Of a stretch of 64,000 nucleotides of DNA, positions 54,001 to 64,000 are shown in pieces (the first letter of the stretch is position 1; each line of letters starts with the position of its first letter). The DNA is taken from contig NW_027478173.1 in assembly GCF_051020975.1 (NCBI RefSeq), positions 1,550,001 to 1,614,000 on the forward strand. Reading direction: 5' to 3'. The notes below the pieces were generated by a model. It saw only the letters and a program-made list of their open reading frames with translations, had not been told where the DNA came from and searched no databases. Position numbers and translations under genes: made by a program. This DNA comes from Osmia lignaria lignaria (lineage: Eukaryota; Arthropoda; Insecta; Hymenoptera; Megachilidae).

Positions 54001-56952
54001 TATTTAAAAGTTCCGAAGCCGCACCAACATAATAGAGATACAGAAACACCGTGGCCCCTTTCTTTGAGATAACTCTGCACTATTGCGAGCTGGAAATGCC
54101 ACTTCCAGTTTAGCTGTGCAGAAGAAGAACATCAAGAAGAAGAAATATCTCGAAATATGTCCGTTAGGCCCCTTCCCTTGAGATAAATCTGCAAATATCT
54201 CGGAAACGAAGCGAGCTATGGCAAAATGTTAAGAGACCTTTTTTGTAGAGAATTAAGTTTCCTACTTTTTATGTTCTATGATATTTTTTGATCAGAAGCG
54301 TAGTTTTCGAGATATATCGAGATATTTAAAAGTTCCGAAGCCGCACCAACATAATAGAGATACAGAAACACCGTGGCCCCTTTCTTTGAGATAACTCTGC
54401 ACTAGTGCGAGCCGCAAATGCCACTTCCAGCTTAGCTGTGCAGAAGAAGAACAACAAGAAGAAGAAATATCTCGAAATATGTCCGTCAGGCCCCTTCCCT
54501 TGAGATAAATATGCAAATATCTCGGAAACGAAGCGAGCTATGGCAAAATGTTAAGAGACCTTTTTTGTAGAGAATTAAGTTTCCTACTTTTTATGTTCTA
54601 TGATATTTTTTGATCAGATGCGTAGTTCTCGAGATATATCAAGATATTTAAAAGTTCCGAAGCCGCACCAACATAATAGAGATACAGAAACACCGTGGCC
54701 CCTTTCTTTGAGATAACTCTGCACTATTGCGAGCTGGAAATGCCACTTCCAGTTTAGCTGTGCAGAAGAAGAACATCAAGAAGAAGAAATATCTCGAAAT
54801 ATGTCCGTTAGGCCCCTTCCCTTGAGATAAATCTGCAAATATCTCGGAAACGAAGCGAGCTATGGCAAAATGTTAAGAGACCTTTTTTGTAGAGAATTAA
54901 GTTTTCTACTTTTTATGTTCTATGATATTTTTTGATCAGAAGCGTAGTTTTCGAGATATATCGAGATATTTAAAAGTTCCGAAGCCGCACCAACATAATA
55001 GAGATACAGAAACACCGTGGCCCCTTTCTTTGAGATAACTCTGCACTAGCGCGAGCCGCAAATGCCACTTCCAGCTTAGCTGTGCAGAAGAAGAACAACA
55101 AGAAGAAGAAATATCTCGAAATATGTCCGTCAGGCCCCTTCCCTTGAGATAAATATGCAAATATCTCGGAAACGAAGCGGGCTATGGCAAAATGTTAAGA
55201 GACCTTTTTTGTAGAGAATTATGTTTCCTACTTTTTATGTTCTATGATATTTTTTGGTCAGACGCGTAGTTCTCGAGATATATCAAGATATTTAAAAGTT
55301 CCGAAGCCGCACCAAAATAATAGAGATACAGAAACACCGTGGCCCCTTTCTTTGAGATAACTCTGCACTATTGCGAGCTGCAAATGCCACTTCCAGCTTA
55401 GCTGTGCAGAGGAAGAACTACAAGAAGAAGAAATATCTCGAAATATGTCCGTCAGGCCCCTTCCCTTGAGATATATCTGCAAATATCTCGGAAACGAAGC
55501 GAGCTATGGCAAAATGTTAAGAGACCGTTTTTGTAGAGAATTATGTTTCCTACTTTTTATGTTCTATGATATTTTTTGATCAGACGCGTAGTTCTCGAGA
55601 TATATCAAGATATTTAAAAGTTCCGAAGCCGCACCAACATAATAGAGATACAGAAACACCGTGGCCCCTTTCTTTGAGATATCTCTGCACTATTGCGAGC
55701 TGCAAATGCCACTTCCAGCTTAGCTGTGCAGAAGAAGAACAACAAGAAGAAGAAATATCTCGAAATATGTCCGTGAGGCCCCTTCCCTTGAGATAAATCT
55801 GCAAATATCTCGGAAACGAAGCGAGCTATGGCAAAATGTTAAGAGACCTTTTTTGTAGAGAATTAAGTTTTCTACTTTTTATGTTCTATGATATTTTTTG
55901 ATCAGACGCGTAGTTCTCGAGATATATCAAGATATTTAAAAGTTCCGAAGCCGCACCAAAATAATAGAGATACAGAAACACCGTGGCCCCTTTCTTTGAG
56001 ATAACTCTGCACTATTGCGAGCTGCAAATGCCACTTCCAGCTTAGCTGTGCAGAGGAAGAACTACAAGAAGAAGAAATATCTCGAAATATGTCCGTCAGG
56101 CCCCTTCCCTTGAGATATATCTGCAAATATCTCGGAAACGAAGCGAGCTATGGCAAAATGTTAAGAGACCGTTTTTGTAGAGAATTATGTTTCCTACTTT
56201 TTATGTTCTATGATATTTTTTGATCAGACGCGTAGTTCTCGAGATATATCAAGATATTTAAAAGTTCCGAAGCCGCACCAACATAATAGAGATACAGAAA
56301 CACCGTGGCCCCTTTCTTTGAGATATGTCTGCACTATTGCGAGCTGCAAATGCCACTTCCAGCTTAGCTGTGCAGAAGAAGAACAACAAGAAGAAGAAAT
56401 ATCTCGAAATATGTCCGTGAGGCCCCTTCCCTTGAGATAAATCTGCAAATATCTCGGAAACGAAGCGAGCTATGGCAAAATGTTCAGAGACCTTATTTGT
56501 AGAGAATAAAGTTTCCTACTTTTTATGTTCTATGATATTTTTTGATCAGATGCGTAGTTCTCGAGATATATCAAGATATTTAAAAGTTCCGAAACCGCAC
56601 CAACATAATAGAGATACAGAAACACCGTGGCCCCTTTCTTTGAGATAACTCTGCACTAGTGCGAGCCGCAAATGCCACTTCCAACTTAGCTGTGCAGAAG
56701 AAGAACAACAAGAAGAAGAAATATCTCGAAATATGTCCGTTAGGCCCCTTCCCTGGAGATAAATTTGCAAATATCTCGGAAACGAAGCGAGCTATGGCAA
56801 AATGTTAAGAGACCTTTTTTGTAGAGAATTAAGTTTCCTACTTTTTATGTTGTATGATATTTTTTGATCAGATGCGTAGTTCTCGAGATATATCAAGATA
56901 TTTAAAAGTTCCGAAGCCACACCAACATAATAGAGATACAGAAACACCGTGG
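49836..56952 (+). repeat. Tandem 11-monomer higher-order unit (2 x 3,542 bp), different make-up
   Basis: Bases 49,836-53,410 match 53,378-56,952 with an offset of 3,542 bp; the breaks are set by AGCCGCACC against AGCCACACC on the left and TGGTCCCTTTC against TGGCCCCATTC on the right. The unit combines monomers of the 9-monomer series with a new group at 51,716-53,325 (and 55,258-56,867) that has CAAAATAATAG, GAGGAAGAACTACAAG, TTGAGATATCTC or TTGAGATATGTC, CGTGAGG, AGTTCAGAGACCTTATTTG and CCTGGAGATAAATTTGC. It overlaps the second 9-monomer copy, so it formed later. Confidence 0.91.
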
Positions 56953-57189
56953 CCCCATTCTTTGAGATAACTCTGCACTATTGCGAGCTGTAAATGCCAC
57001 TTCCAGCTTAGCTGTGCAGAAGAAGAACAACAAGAAGAAGAAATATCTCGAAACATGTCCGTCAGGCCCCTGCCCTTGAGATATATCTGCAAATATCTCG
57101 GAAACGAAGCGAGCTATGGCAAAATGTTAAGAGACAGTTTTTGTAGAGAATTAAGTTTCCTACTTTTTATGTTCTATGATATTTTTTGA

Positions 57190-58477
57190 TCAGACGAGTA
57201 GTTCTCGAGATATATCAAGATATTTAAAAGTTCCGAAGCCGCACCAACATAATAGAGATACAGAAACACCGTGGCCCCTTTCTTTGAGATAACTCTGCTC
57301 TATTGCGAGCTGCAAATGCCACTTCCAGCTTAGCTGTGCAGAAGAAGAACAACAAGAAGAAGAAATATCTCGAAATATGTCCGTCAGGCCCCTTCCCTTG
57401 AGATAAATCTGCAAATATCTCGGAAACGAAGAGAGCTATGGCAAAATGTTTAGAGACCTTTCTTGTAGAGAATTAAGTTTCCTACTTTTCATGTTCTACG
57501 ATATTTTTTGATCAGATGCGTAGTTCTCGAGATATATCAAGATATTTAAAAGTTCCGAAGCCGCACCAACATAATAGAGATACAGAAACACCGTGGTCCC
57601 TTTCTTTGAGATAACTCTGCACTATTGCGAGCTGTAAGTGCCACTTCCAGCTTAGCTGTGCAGAAGAAGAACAACAAGAAGAAGAAATATCTCGAAATAT
57701 GTCCGTCAGGCCCCTTCCCTTGAGATAAATCTGCAAATATCTCGGAAACGAAGCGAGCTATGGCAAAATGTTAAGAGACCTTTTTTGTAGAGAATTAAGT
57801 TTCCTACTTTTTATGTTCTATGATATTTTTTGATCAGATGCGCAGTTCTCGAGATATATCAAGATATTTAAAAGTTCCGAAGCCGCACCAACATAATAGA
57901 GATACAGAAACACCGTGGCCCCTTTCTTTGAGATAACTCTGCACTATTGCGAGCTGGAAATGCCACTTCCAGTTTAGCTGTGCAGAAGAAGAACAACAAG
58001 AAGAAGAAATATCTCCAAATATGTCCGTTAGGCCCCTTCCCTTGAGATAAATCTGCAAATATCTCGGAAACGAAGCGAGCTATGGCAAAATGTTAAGAGA
58101 CCTTTTTTGTAGAGAATTAAGTTTCCTACTTTTTATGTTCTATGATATTTTTTGATCAGAAGCGTAGTTTTCGAGATATATCGAGATATTTAAAAGTTCC
58201 GAAGCCGCACCAACATAATAGAGATACAGAAACACCGTGGCCCCTTTCTTTGAGATAACTCTGCACTATTGCGAGCTGGAAATGCCACTTCCAGTTTAGC
58301 TGTGCAGAAGAAGAACATCAAGAAGAAGAAATATCTCGAAATATGTCCGTTAGGCCCCTTCCCTTGAGATAAATCTGCAAATATCTCGGAAACGAAGCGA
58401 GCTATGGCAAAATGTTAAGAGACCTTTTTTGTAGAGAATTAAGTTTCCTACTTTTTATGTTCTATGATATTTTTTGA
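57190..58477 (+). repeat. Partial third copy of the 9-monomer series
   Basis: Four monomers follow the order seen at 49,462-50,749: GACGAGTAG with GCTCTATTGCG, TGGTCCC with GTAAGTGCC, GCGCAG head with ATCTCCAAATATG, then an AACATCAAG monomer. The second lacks the ATCAAGGTATTT mark and has GGCCCCTTCCC where the others have GGCCCTTTCCC, so it descends from an earlier or converted version rather than the immediate neighbour. Confidence 0.82.
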
Positions 58478-59765
58478 TCAGAAGCGTAGTTTTCGAGATA
58501 TATCGAGATATTTAAAAGTTCCGAAGCCGCACCAACATAATAGAGATACAGAAACACCGTGGCCCCTTTCTTTGAGATAACTCTGCACTAGTGCGAGCCG
58601 CAAATGCCACTTCCAGCTTAGCTGTGCAGAAGAAGAACAACAAGAAGAAGAAATATCTCGAAATATGTCCGTCAGGCCCCTTCCCTTGAGATAAATATGC
58701 AAATATCTCGGAAACGAAGCGAGCTATGGCAAAATGTTAAGAGACCTTTTTTGTAGAGAATTAAGTTTCCTACTTTTTATGTTCTATGATATTTTTTGAT
58801 CAGACGCGTAGTTCTCGAGATATATCAAGATATTTAAAAGTTCCGAAGCCGCACCAACATAATAGAGATACAGAAACACCGTGGCCCCTTTCTTTGAGAT
58901 AACTCTGCACTAGTGCGAGCCGCAAATGCCACTTCCAGCTTAGCTGTGCAGAAGAAGAACAACAAGAAGAAGAAATATCTCGAAATATGTCCGTCAGGCC
59001 CCTTCCCTTGAGATAAATATGCAAATATCTCGGAAACGAAGCGAGCTATGGCAAAATGTTAAGAGACCTTTTTTGTAGAGAATTAAGTTTCCTACTTTTT
59101 ATGTTCTATGATATTTTTTGATCAGAAGCGTAGTTTTCGAGATATATCGAGATATTTAAAAGTTCCGAAGCCGCACCAACATAATAGAGATACAGAAACA
59201 CCGTGGCCCCTTTCTTTGAGATAACTCTGCACTAGTGCGAGCCGCAAATGCCACTTCCAGCTTAGCTGTGCAGAAGAAGAACAACAAGAAGAAGAAATAT
59301 CTCGAAATATGTCCGTCAGGCCCCTTCCCTTGAGATAAATATGCAAATATCTCGGAAACGAAGCGAGCTATGGCAAAATGTTAAGAGACCTTTTTTGTAG
59401 AGAATTAAGTTTCCTACTTTTTATGTTCTATGATATTTTTTGATCAGACGCGTAGTTCTCGAGATATATCAAGATATTTAAAAGTTCCGAAGCCGCACCA
59501 ACATAATAGAGATACAGAAACACCGTGGCCCCATTCTTTGAGATAACTCTGCACTAGTGCGAGCCGCAAATGCCACTTCCAGCTTAGCTGTGCAGAAGAA
59601 GAACAACAAGAAGAAGAAATATCTCGAAATATGTCCGTCAGGCCCCTTCCCTTGAGATAAATATGCAAATATCTCGGAAACGAAGCGAGCTATGGCAAAA
59701 TGTTAAGAGACCTTTTTTGTAGAGAATTAAGTTTCCTACTTTTTATGTTCTATGATATTTTTTGA
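58478..59765 (+). repeat. Doubled dimer (2 x 644 bp)
   Basis: 58,478-59,121 and 59,122-59,765 each contain a GAAGCGTAGTTTTCG-head monomer followed by a GACGCG-head monomer, all four ending AAATATGC. The only difference I noticed is CCCCATTC in the last monomer, a mark also seen at 56,868. Confidence 0.87.
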
Positions 59766-61697
59766 TCAGACGCGTAGTTCTCGAGATATATCAAGATATT
59801 TAAAAGTTCCGAAGCCGCACCAAAATAATAGAGATACAGAAACACCGTGGCCCCTTTCTTTGAGATAACTCTGCACTATTGCGAGCTGCAAATGCCACTT
59901 CCAGCTTAGCTGTGCAGAGGAAGAACAACAAGAAGAAGAAATATCTCGAAATATGTCCGTCAGGCCCCTTCCCTTGAGATATATCTGCAAATATCTCGGA
60001 AACGAAGCGAGCTATGGCAAAATGTTAAGAGACAGTTTTTGTAGAGAATTAAGTTTCCTACTTTTTGTGTTCTATGATGTTTTTTGATCAGACGAGTAGT
60101 TCTCGAGATATATCAAGATATTTAAAAGTTCCGAAGCCGCACCAACATAATAGAGATACAGAAACACCGTGGCCCCTTTCTTTGAGATAACTCTGCTCTA
60201 TTGCGAGCTGCAAATGCCACTTCCAGCTTAGCTGTGCAGAAGAAGAACAACAAGAAGAAGAAATATCTCGAAATATGTCCGTCAGGCCCCTTCCCTTGAG
60301 ATAAATCTGCAAATATCTCGGAAACGAAGCGAGCTATGGCAAAATGTTAAGAGACCTTTTTTGTAGAGAATTATGTTTCCTACAATTTATGTTCTATGAT
60401 ATTTTTTGATCAGAAGCGTAGTTTTCGAGATATATCGAGATATTTAAAAATTCCGAAGCCGCACCAACATAATAGAGATACAGAAACACGGTGGCCCCTT
60501 TCTTTGAGATAACTCTGCACTATTGCGAGCTGCAAATGCCACTTCCAGCTTAGCTGTGCAGAAGAAGAACAACAAGAAGAAGAAATATCTCGAAATATGT
60601 CCGTCAGGCCCCTTCCCTTGAGATAAATCTGCAAATATCTCGGAAACGAAGCGAGCTATGGCAAAATGTTAAGAGACCTTTTTTGTAGAGAATTATGTTT
60701 CCTACAATTTATGTTCTATAATATTTTTTGATCAGAAGCGTAGTTTTCGAGATATATCGAGATATTTAAAAATTCCGAAGCCGCACCAACATAATAGAGA
60801 TACAGAAACACCGTGGCTCCTTTCTTTGAGATAACTCTGCACTATTGCGCGCTGCAAATGCCACTTCCAGCTTAGCTGTGCAGAAGAAGAACAACAAGAA
60901 GAAGAAATATCTCGAAATATGTCCGTCAGGCCCCTTCCCTTGAGATAAATCTGCAAATATCTCGGAAACGAACCGAGCTATGGCAAAATGTTAAGAGACC
61001 TTATTTGTAGAGAATTAAGTTTCCTACTTTTTATGTTCTATGATATTTTTTGATCAGATGCGTAGTTCTCGAGATATATCAAGATATTTAAAAGTTCCGA
61101 AGCCGCACCAACATAATAGAGATACAGAAACACCGTGGCCCCTTTCTTTGAGATAACTCTGCACTATTGCGAGCTGCAAATGCCACTCCGAGCTTAGCTG
61201 TGCAGAAGAAGAACAACAAGAAAAAGAAATATCTCGAAATATGTCCGTCAGCCCCCTTCCCTTGAGATAAATCTGCAAATATCTCGGAAACCAAGCGAGC
61301 TATGGCAAAATGTTAAGAGACCTTTTTTGTAGAGAATTAAGTTTCCTACTTTTTACGTTCTATGATATTTTTTGATCAGATGCGTAGTTCTCGAGATATA
61401 TCAAGATATTTAAAAGTTCCGAAGCCGCACCAACATAATAGAGATACAGAAACACCGTGGCCCCTTTCCTTGAGATAACTCTGCACTATTGCGAGTTGCA
61501 AATGCCACTTCCAGCTTAGCTGTGCAGAAGAAGAACAACAAGAATAAGAAATATTTCGAAATATGTCCGTCAGGCCCCTTCCCTTGAGATAGATCTGCAA
61601 ATATCTCGGAAACGAAGCGAGCTATGGCAAAATGTTAAGAGACCTTTTTTGTAGAGAATTATGTTTCCTACACTTTATGTTCTATGATATTTTTTGA

Positions 61698-62019
61698 GCA
61701 GAAGCGTAGTTTTCGAGATATATCGAGATATTTAAAAGTTCCGAAGCCGCACCAACATAATAGAGATACAGAAACACCGTGGCCTCTTTCTCTGAGATAA
61801 CTCTGCACTATTGCGAGCTGCAAATGCCACTTCCAGCTTAGCTGTGCAGAAGAAGAACAACAAGAACAAGAAATATCTCGGAATATGTCCGTCAGGCCCC
61901 TCCCCTTGAGCTAAATCTGCAAATATCTCGCATACGATGCGAGCTATGGCAAAACGTTAAGACACCTTTTTTGTAGAGAATTAAGTTTCCTACTATTTAT
62001 GTTCTATGATATTTTCTGA
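61698..62019 (+). repeat. Most divergent monomer noticed in the window
   Basis: It carries about a dozen unusual changes, including TTTTGAGCAG, TTTCTCTGAG, CAAGAACAAG, CTCGGAATATG, CCCCTCCCC, GAGCTAAATC, CTCGCATACGATGCG, AAAACGTTAAGACACC and CTACTATTTATG. Length is unchanged at 322 bp. It looks like an older copy that escaped the homogenisation seen between 15 and 58 kb; nothing suggests a separate function. Confidence 0.85.
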
Positions 62020-63629
62020 TCAGATGCGTAGTTCTCGAGATATATTAAGGTATTCAAAAGTTCCGAAGCCGCACCAACATAATAGGGATACAGAAACACC
62101 GTGGCCCCTTTCTTTGAGATAACTCTGCACTATTGCGAGCTGCAAATGCCACTTCCAGCTTAGCTGTGCAGAAGAAGAACAACAAGAAGAAGAAATATCT
62201 CGAAATATGTCCGTCAGGCCCCTTCCCTTGAGATAAATCTGCAAATATCTCGGAAACGAAGCGAGCTATGGCAAAATGTTAAGAGACCTTTTTTGTAGAG
62301 AATTATGTTTCCTACAATTTATGTTCTATGATATTTTTTGATCAGAAGCGTAGTTTTCGAGATATATCGAGATATTTAAAAATTCCGAAGCCGCACCAAC
62401 ATAATAGAGATACAGAAACACGGTGGCCCCTTTCTTTGAGATAACTCTGCACTATTGCGAGCTGCAAATGCCACTTCCAGCTTAGCTGTGCAGAAGAAGA
62501 ACAACAAGAAGAAGAAATATCTCGAAATATGTCCGTCAGCCCCCTTCCCTTGAGATAAATCTGCAAATATCTCGGAAACCAAGCGAGCTATGGCAAAATG
62601 TTGAGAGACCTTTTTTGTAGAGAATTAAGTTTCCTACTTTTTACGTTCTATGATATTTTTTGATCAGATGCGTAGTTCTCGAGATATATCAAGATATTTA
62701 AAAGTTCCGAAGCCGCACCAACATAATAGAGATACAGAAACACCGTGGCCCCTTTCTTTGAGATAACTCTGCACTATAGCGCGCTGCAAATGCCACTTCC
62801 AGCTTAGCTGTGCAGAAGAAGAACAACAAGAAGAAGAAATATCTCGAAATATGTCCGTCAGGCCCCTTCCCTTGAGATAAATCTGCAAATATCTCGGAAA
62901 CGAACCGAGCTATGGCAAAATGTTAAGAGACCTTATTTGTAGAGAATTAAGTTTCCTACTTTTTATGTTCTATGATATTTTCTGATCAGATGCGTAGTTC
63001 TCGAGATATATTAAGGTATTCAAAAGTTCCGAAGCCGCACCAACATAATAGGGATACAGAAACACCGTGGCCCCTTTCTTTGAGATAACTCTGCACTATT
63101 GCGAGCTGCAAATGCCACTTCCAGCTTAGCTGTGCAGAAGAAGAACAACAAGAAGAAGAAGTATCTCGAAATATGTCCGTCAGGCCCCTTCCCTTGAGAT
63201 AAATCTGCAAATATCTCGGAAACGAACCGAGCTATGGCAAAATGTTAAGAGACCTTTTTTGTAGAGAATTAAGTTTCCTACTTTTTATGTTCTATGATAT
63301 TTTTTGATCAGATGCGTAGTTCTCGAGATATATCAAGATATTTAAAAGTTCCGAAGCCGCACCAACATAATAGAGATACAGAAACACCGTGGCCCCTTTC
63401 TTTGAGATAACTCTGCACTATTGCGAGCTGCAAATGCCACTTCCAGCTTAGCTGTGCAGAAGAAGAACAACAAGAAGAAGAAATATCTCGAAATATGTCC
63501 GTCAGGCCCCTTCCCTTGAGATAAATCTGCAAATATCTCGGAAACGAAGCGAGCTATGGCAAAATGTTAAGAGACCTTTTTTGTAGAGAATTATGTTTCC
63601 TACAATTTATGTTCTATAATATTTTTTGA

Positions 63630-63952
63630 TCAGAAGCGTAGTTTTCGAGATATATCGAGATATTTAAAAATTCCGAAAGCCGCACCAACATAATAGAGAT
63701 ACAGAAACACCGTGGCTCCTTTCTTTGAGATAACTCTGCACTATTGCGCGCTGCAAATGCCACTTCCAGCTTAGCTGTGCAGAAGAAGAACAACAAGAAG
63801 AAGAAATATCTCGAAATATGTCCGTCAGGCCCCTTCCCTTGAGATAAATCTGCAAATATCTCGGAAACGAACCGAGCTATGGCAAAATGTTAAGAGACCT
63901 TATTTGTAGAGAATTAAGTTTCCTACTTTTTATGTTCTATGATATTTTTTGA
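63630..63952 (+). repeat. 323-bp monomer with a 1-bp insertion
   Basis: The run after TTCCG reads GAAAGCCGC instead of GAAGCCGC near 63,677. The sister monomer at 60,732 lacks the extra base, so the insertion is recent. It is the only insertion found in the window. Confidence 0.92.
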
Positions 63953-64000
63953 TCAGATGCGTAGTTCTCGAGATATATCAAGATATTTAAAAGTTCCGAA
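63953..64000 (+). repeat. Partial satellite monomer at right window edge
   Basis: These are the first 48 bases of a standard GATGCGTAGTTCTCG-head monomer. The array therefore continues past the right end of the window. Confidence 0.95.

Larger units (their letters stand above)
60410..63952 (+). repeat. Mosaic right sector with short-range shuffling
   Basis: Rare marks recombine over short distances. 62,342 has the head of 60,410 (AAAAATTCC, CACGGTGGC) and the tail of 61,054 (CAGCCCCC, AAACCAAGCG). 62,664 follows a tail like the one before 61,376 (TTTTTACGTTC) but ends like 60,732 (GCGCGCTGC, GAACCGAGC, CCTTATTTG). 62,020 and 62,986 share TTCTGATCAG, ATTAAGGTATTC and AATAGGGATAC at 966 bp. 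60,732 and 63,630 share CTATAATA, AAAAATTCC and GGCTCCTTTC at 2,898 bp. No long unit is kept. Confidence 0.82.
1..64000 (+). repeat. 322-bp satellite DNA array, about 199 head-to-tail monomers
   Basis: Every part of the window is a copy of one 322-bp unit in the same orientation. For phase I place base 1 at the TCA of the TTGATCAG motif, so monomers start at 202, 524, 846 and so on. The phase holds to the end except for a 3-bp deletion near 14,524, a 1-bp deletion in three related monomers and a 1-bp insertion near 63,677. No unique sequence, transposon or gene interrupts it. Arrays of this kind are typical of eukaryotic centromeric, pericentromeric or subtelomeric heterochromatin; 322 bp is about two nucleosome repeats, a length range common among satellites. 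The chromosomal position and species are inference, and the array continues beyond both ends. Confidence 0.98.

Noticed and set aside
1..64000. CRISPR array
   Set aside because: The repeat unit is 322 bp with no unique spacers between copies and no cas genes.
1..64000. Single giant gene for a repeat protein
   Set aside because: 322 leaves a remainder of 1 when divided by 3, so the frame shifts each monomer and stops occur in every frame.
1..64000. Transposable element fragments or terminal repeats
   Set aside because: No open reading frame for a transposase, integrase or reverse transcriptase, no target-site duplications, and no sequence that is not part of the 322-bp unit.

Overview
The whole 64,000-base window is the inside of one satellite DNA array. 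A 322-bp unit (about 40% GC by hand count of one copy) repeats head to tail, always in the same orientation. There are 198 complete monomers from 202 to 63,952, plus a 201-bp partial at the left end and a 48-bp partial at the right end. I found no gene, transposon, RNA gene, CRISPR array, unique spacer or array edge on either strand. This points to a eukaryotic constitutive-heterochromatin array, centromeric, pericentromeric or subtelomeric. The repeated TATCTCG/GAGATA motifs remind me of arthropod satellites, but that is recollection, not evidence, and the species cannot be fixed from this window.

Only five length changes are visible in about 199 monomers: a 3-bp deletion near 14,524, the same inherited 1-bp deletion in three monomers (near 20,684, 25,191 and 41,290), and a 1-bp insertion near 63,677. 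Everything else is substitutions, which act as barcodes and let the array's history be read.

Layout. 1-12,115: heterogeneous monomers with small local duplications. 12,116-15,060: alternating two-monomer (644-bp) units. 15,061-34,379: a 60-monomer super-block holding two near-identical 14-monomer units (17,593-22,099 and 22,100-26,606) and an 11-monomer unit. 34,380 to about 49,190: a second, contracted copy of that super-block, 46 monomers long, joined to the first through a hybrid monomer at 34,329-34,650. 45,276-51,071: a tandem 9-monomer unit that starts inside the second copy. 49,836-56,952: a tandem 11-monomer unit of different composition. 57,190-60,409: remnants of these units plus a doubled dimer. 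60,410-64,000: short-range mosaics and the most divergent monomer I noticed (61,698-62,019).

The 322-bp monomer itself looks ancestrally composite: 27-bp segments 114 bp apart match at 24 positions. Nothing here encodes a credible protein. A 74-codon frame on the minus strand recurs in most monomers, but it has no ATG, 322 is not a multiple of 3, and copies carrying stop codons or a frameshift were amplified along with the rest. The biological content is structural: a nested, actively reshuffled satellite with 1-, 2-, 9-, 11-, 14- and about 60-monomer duplications.
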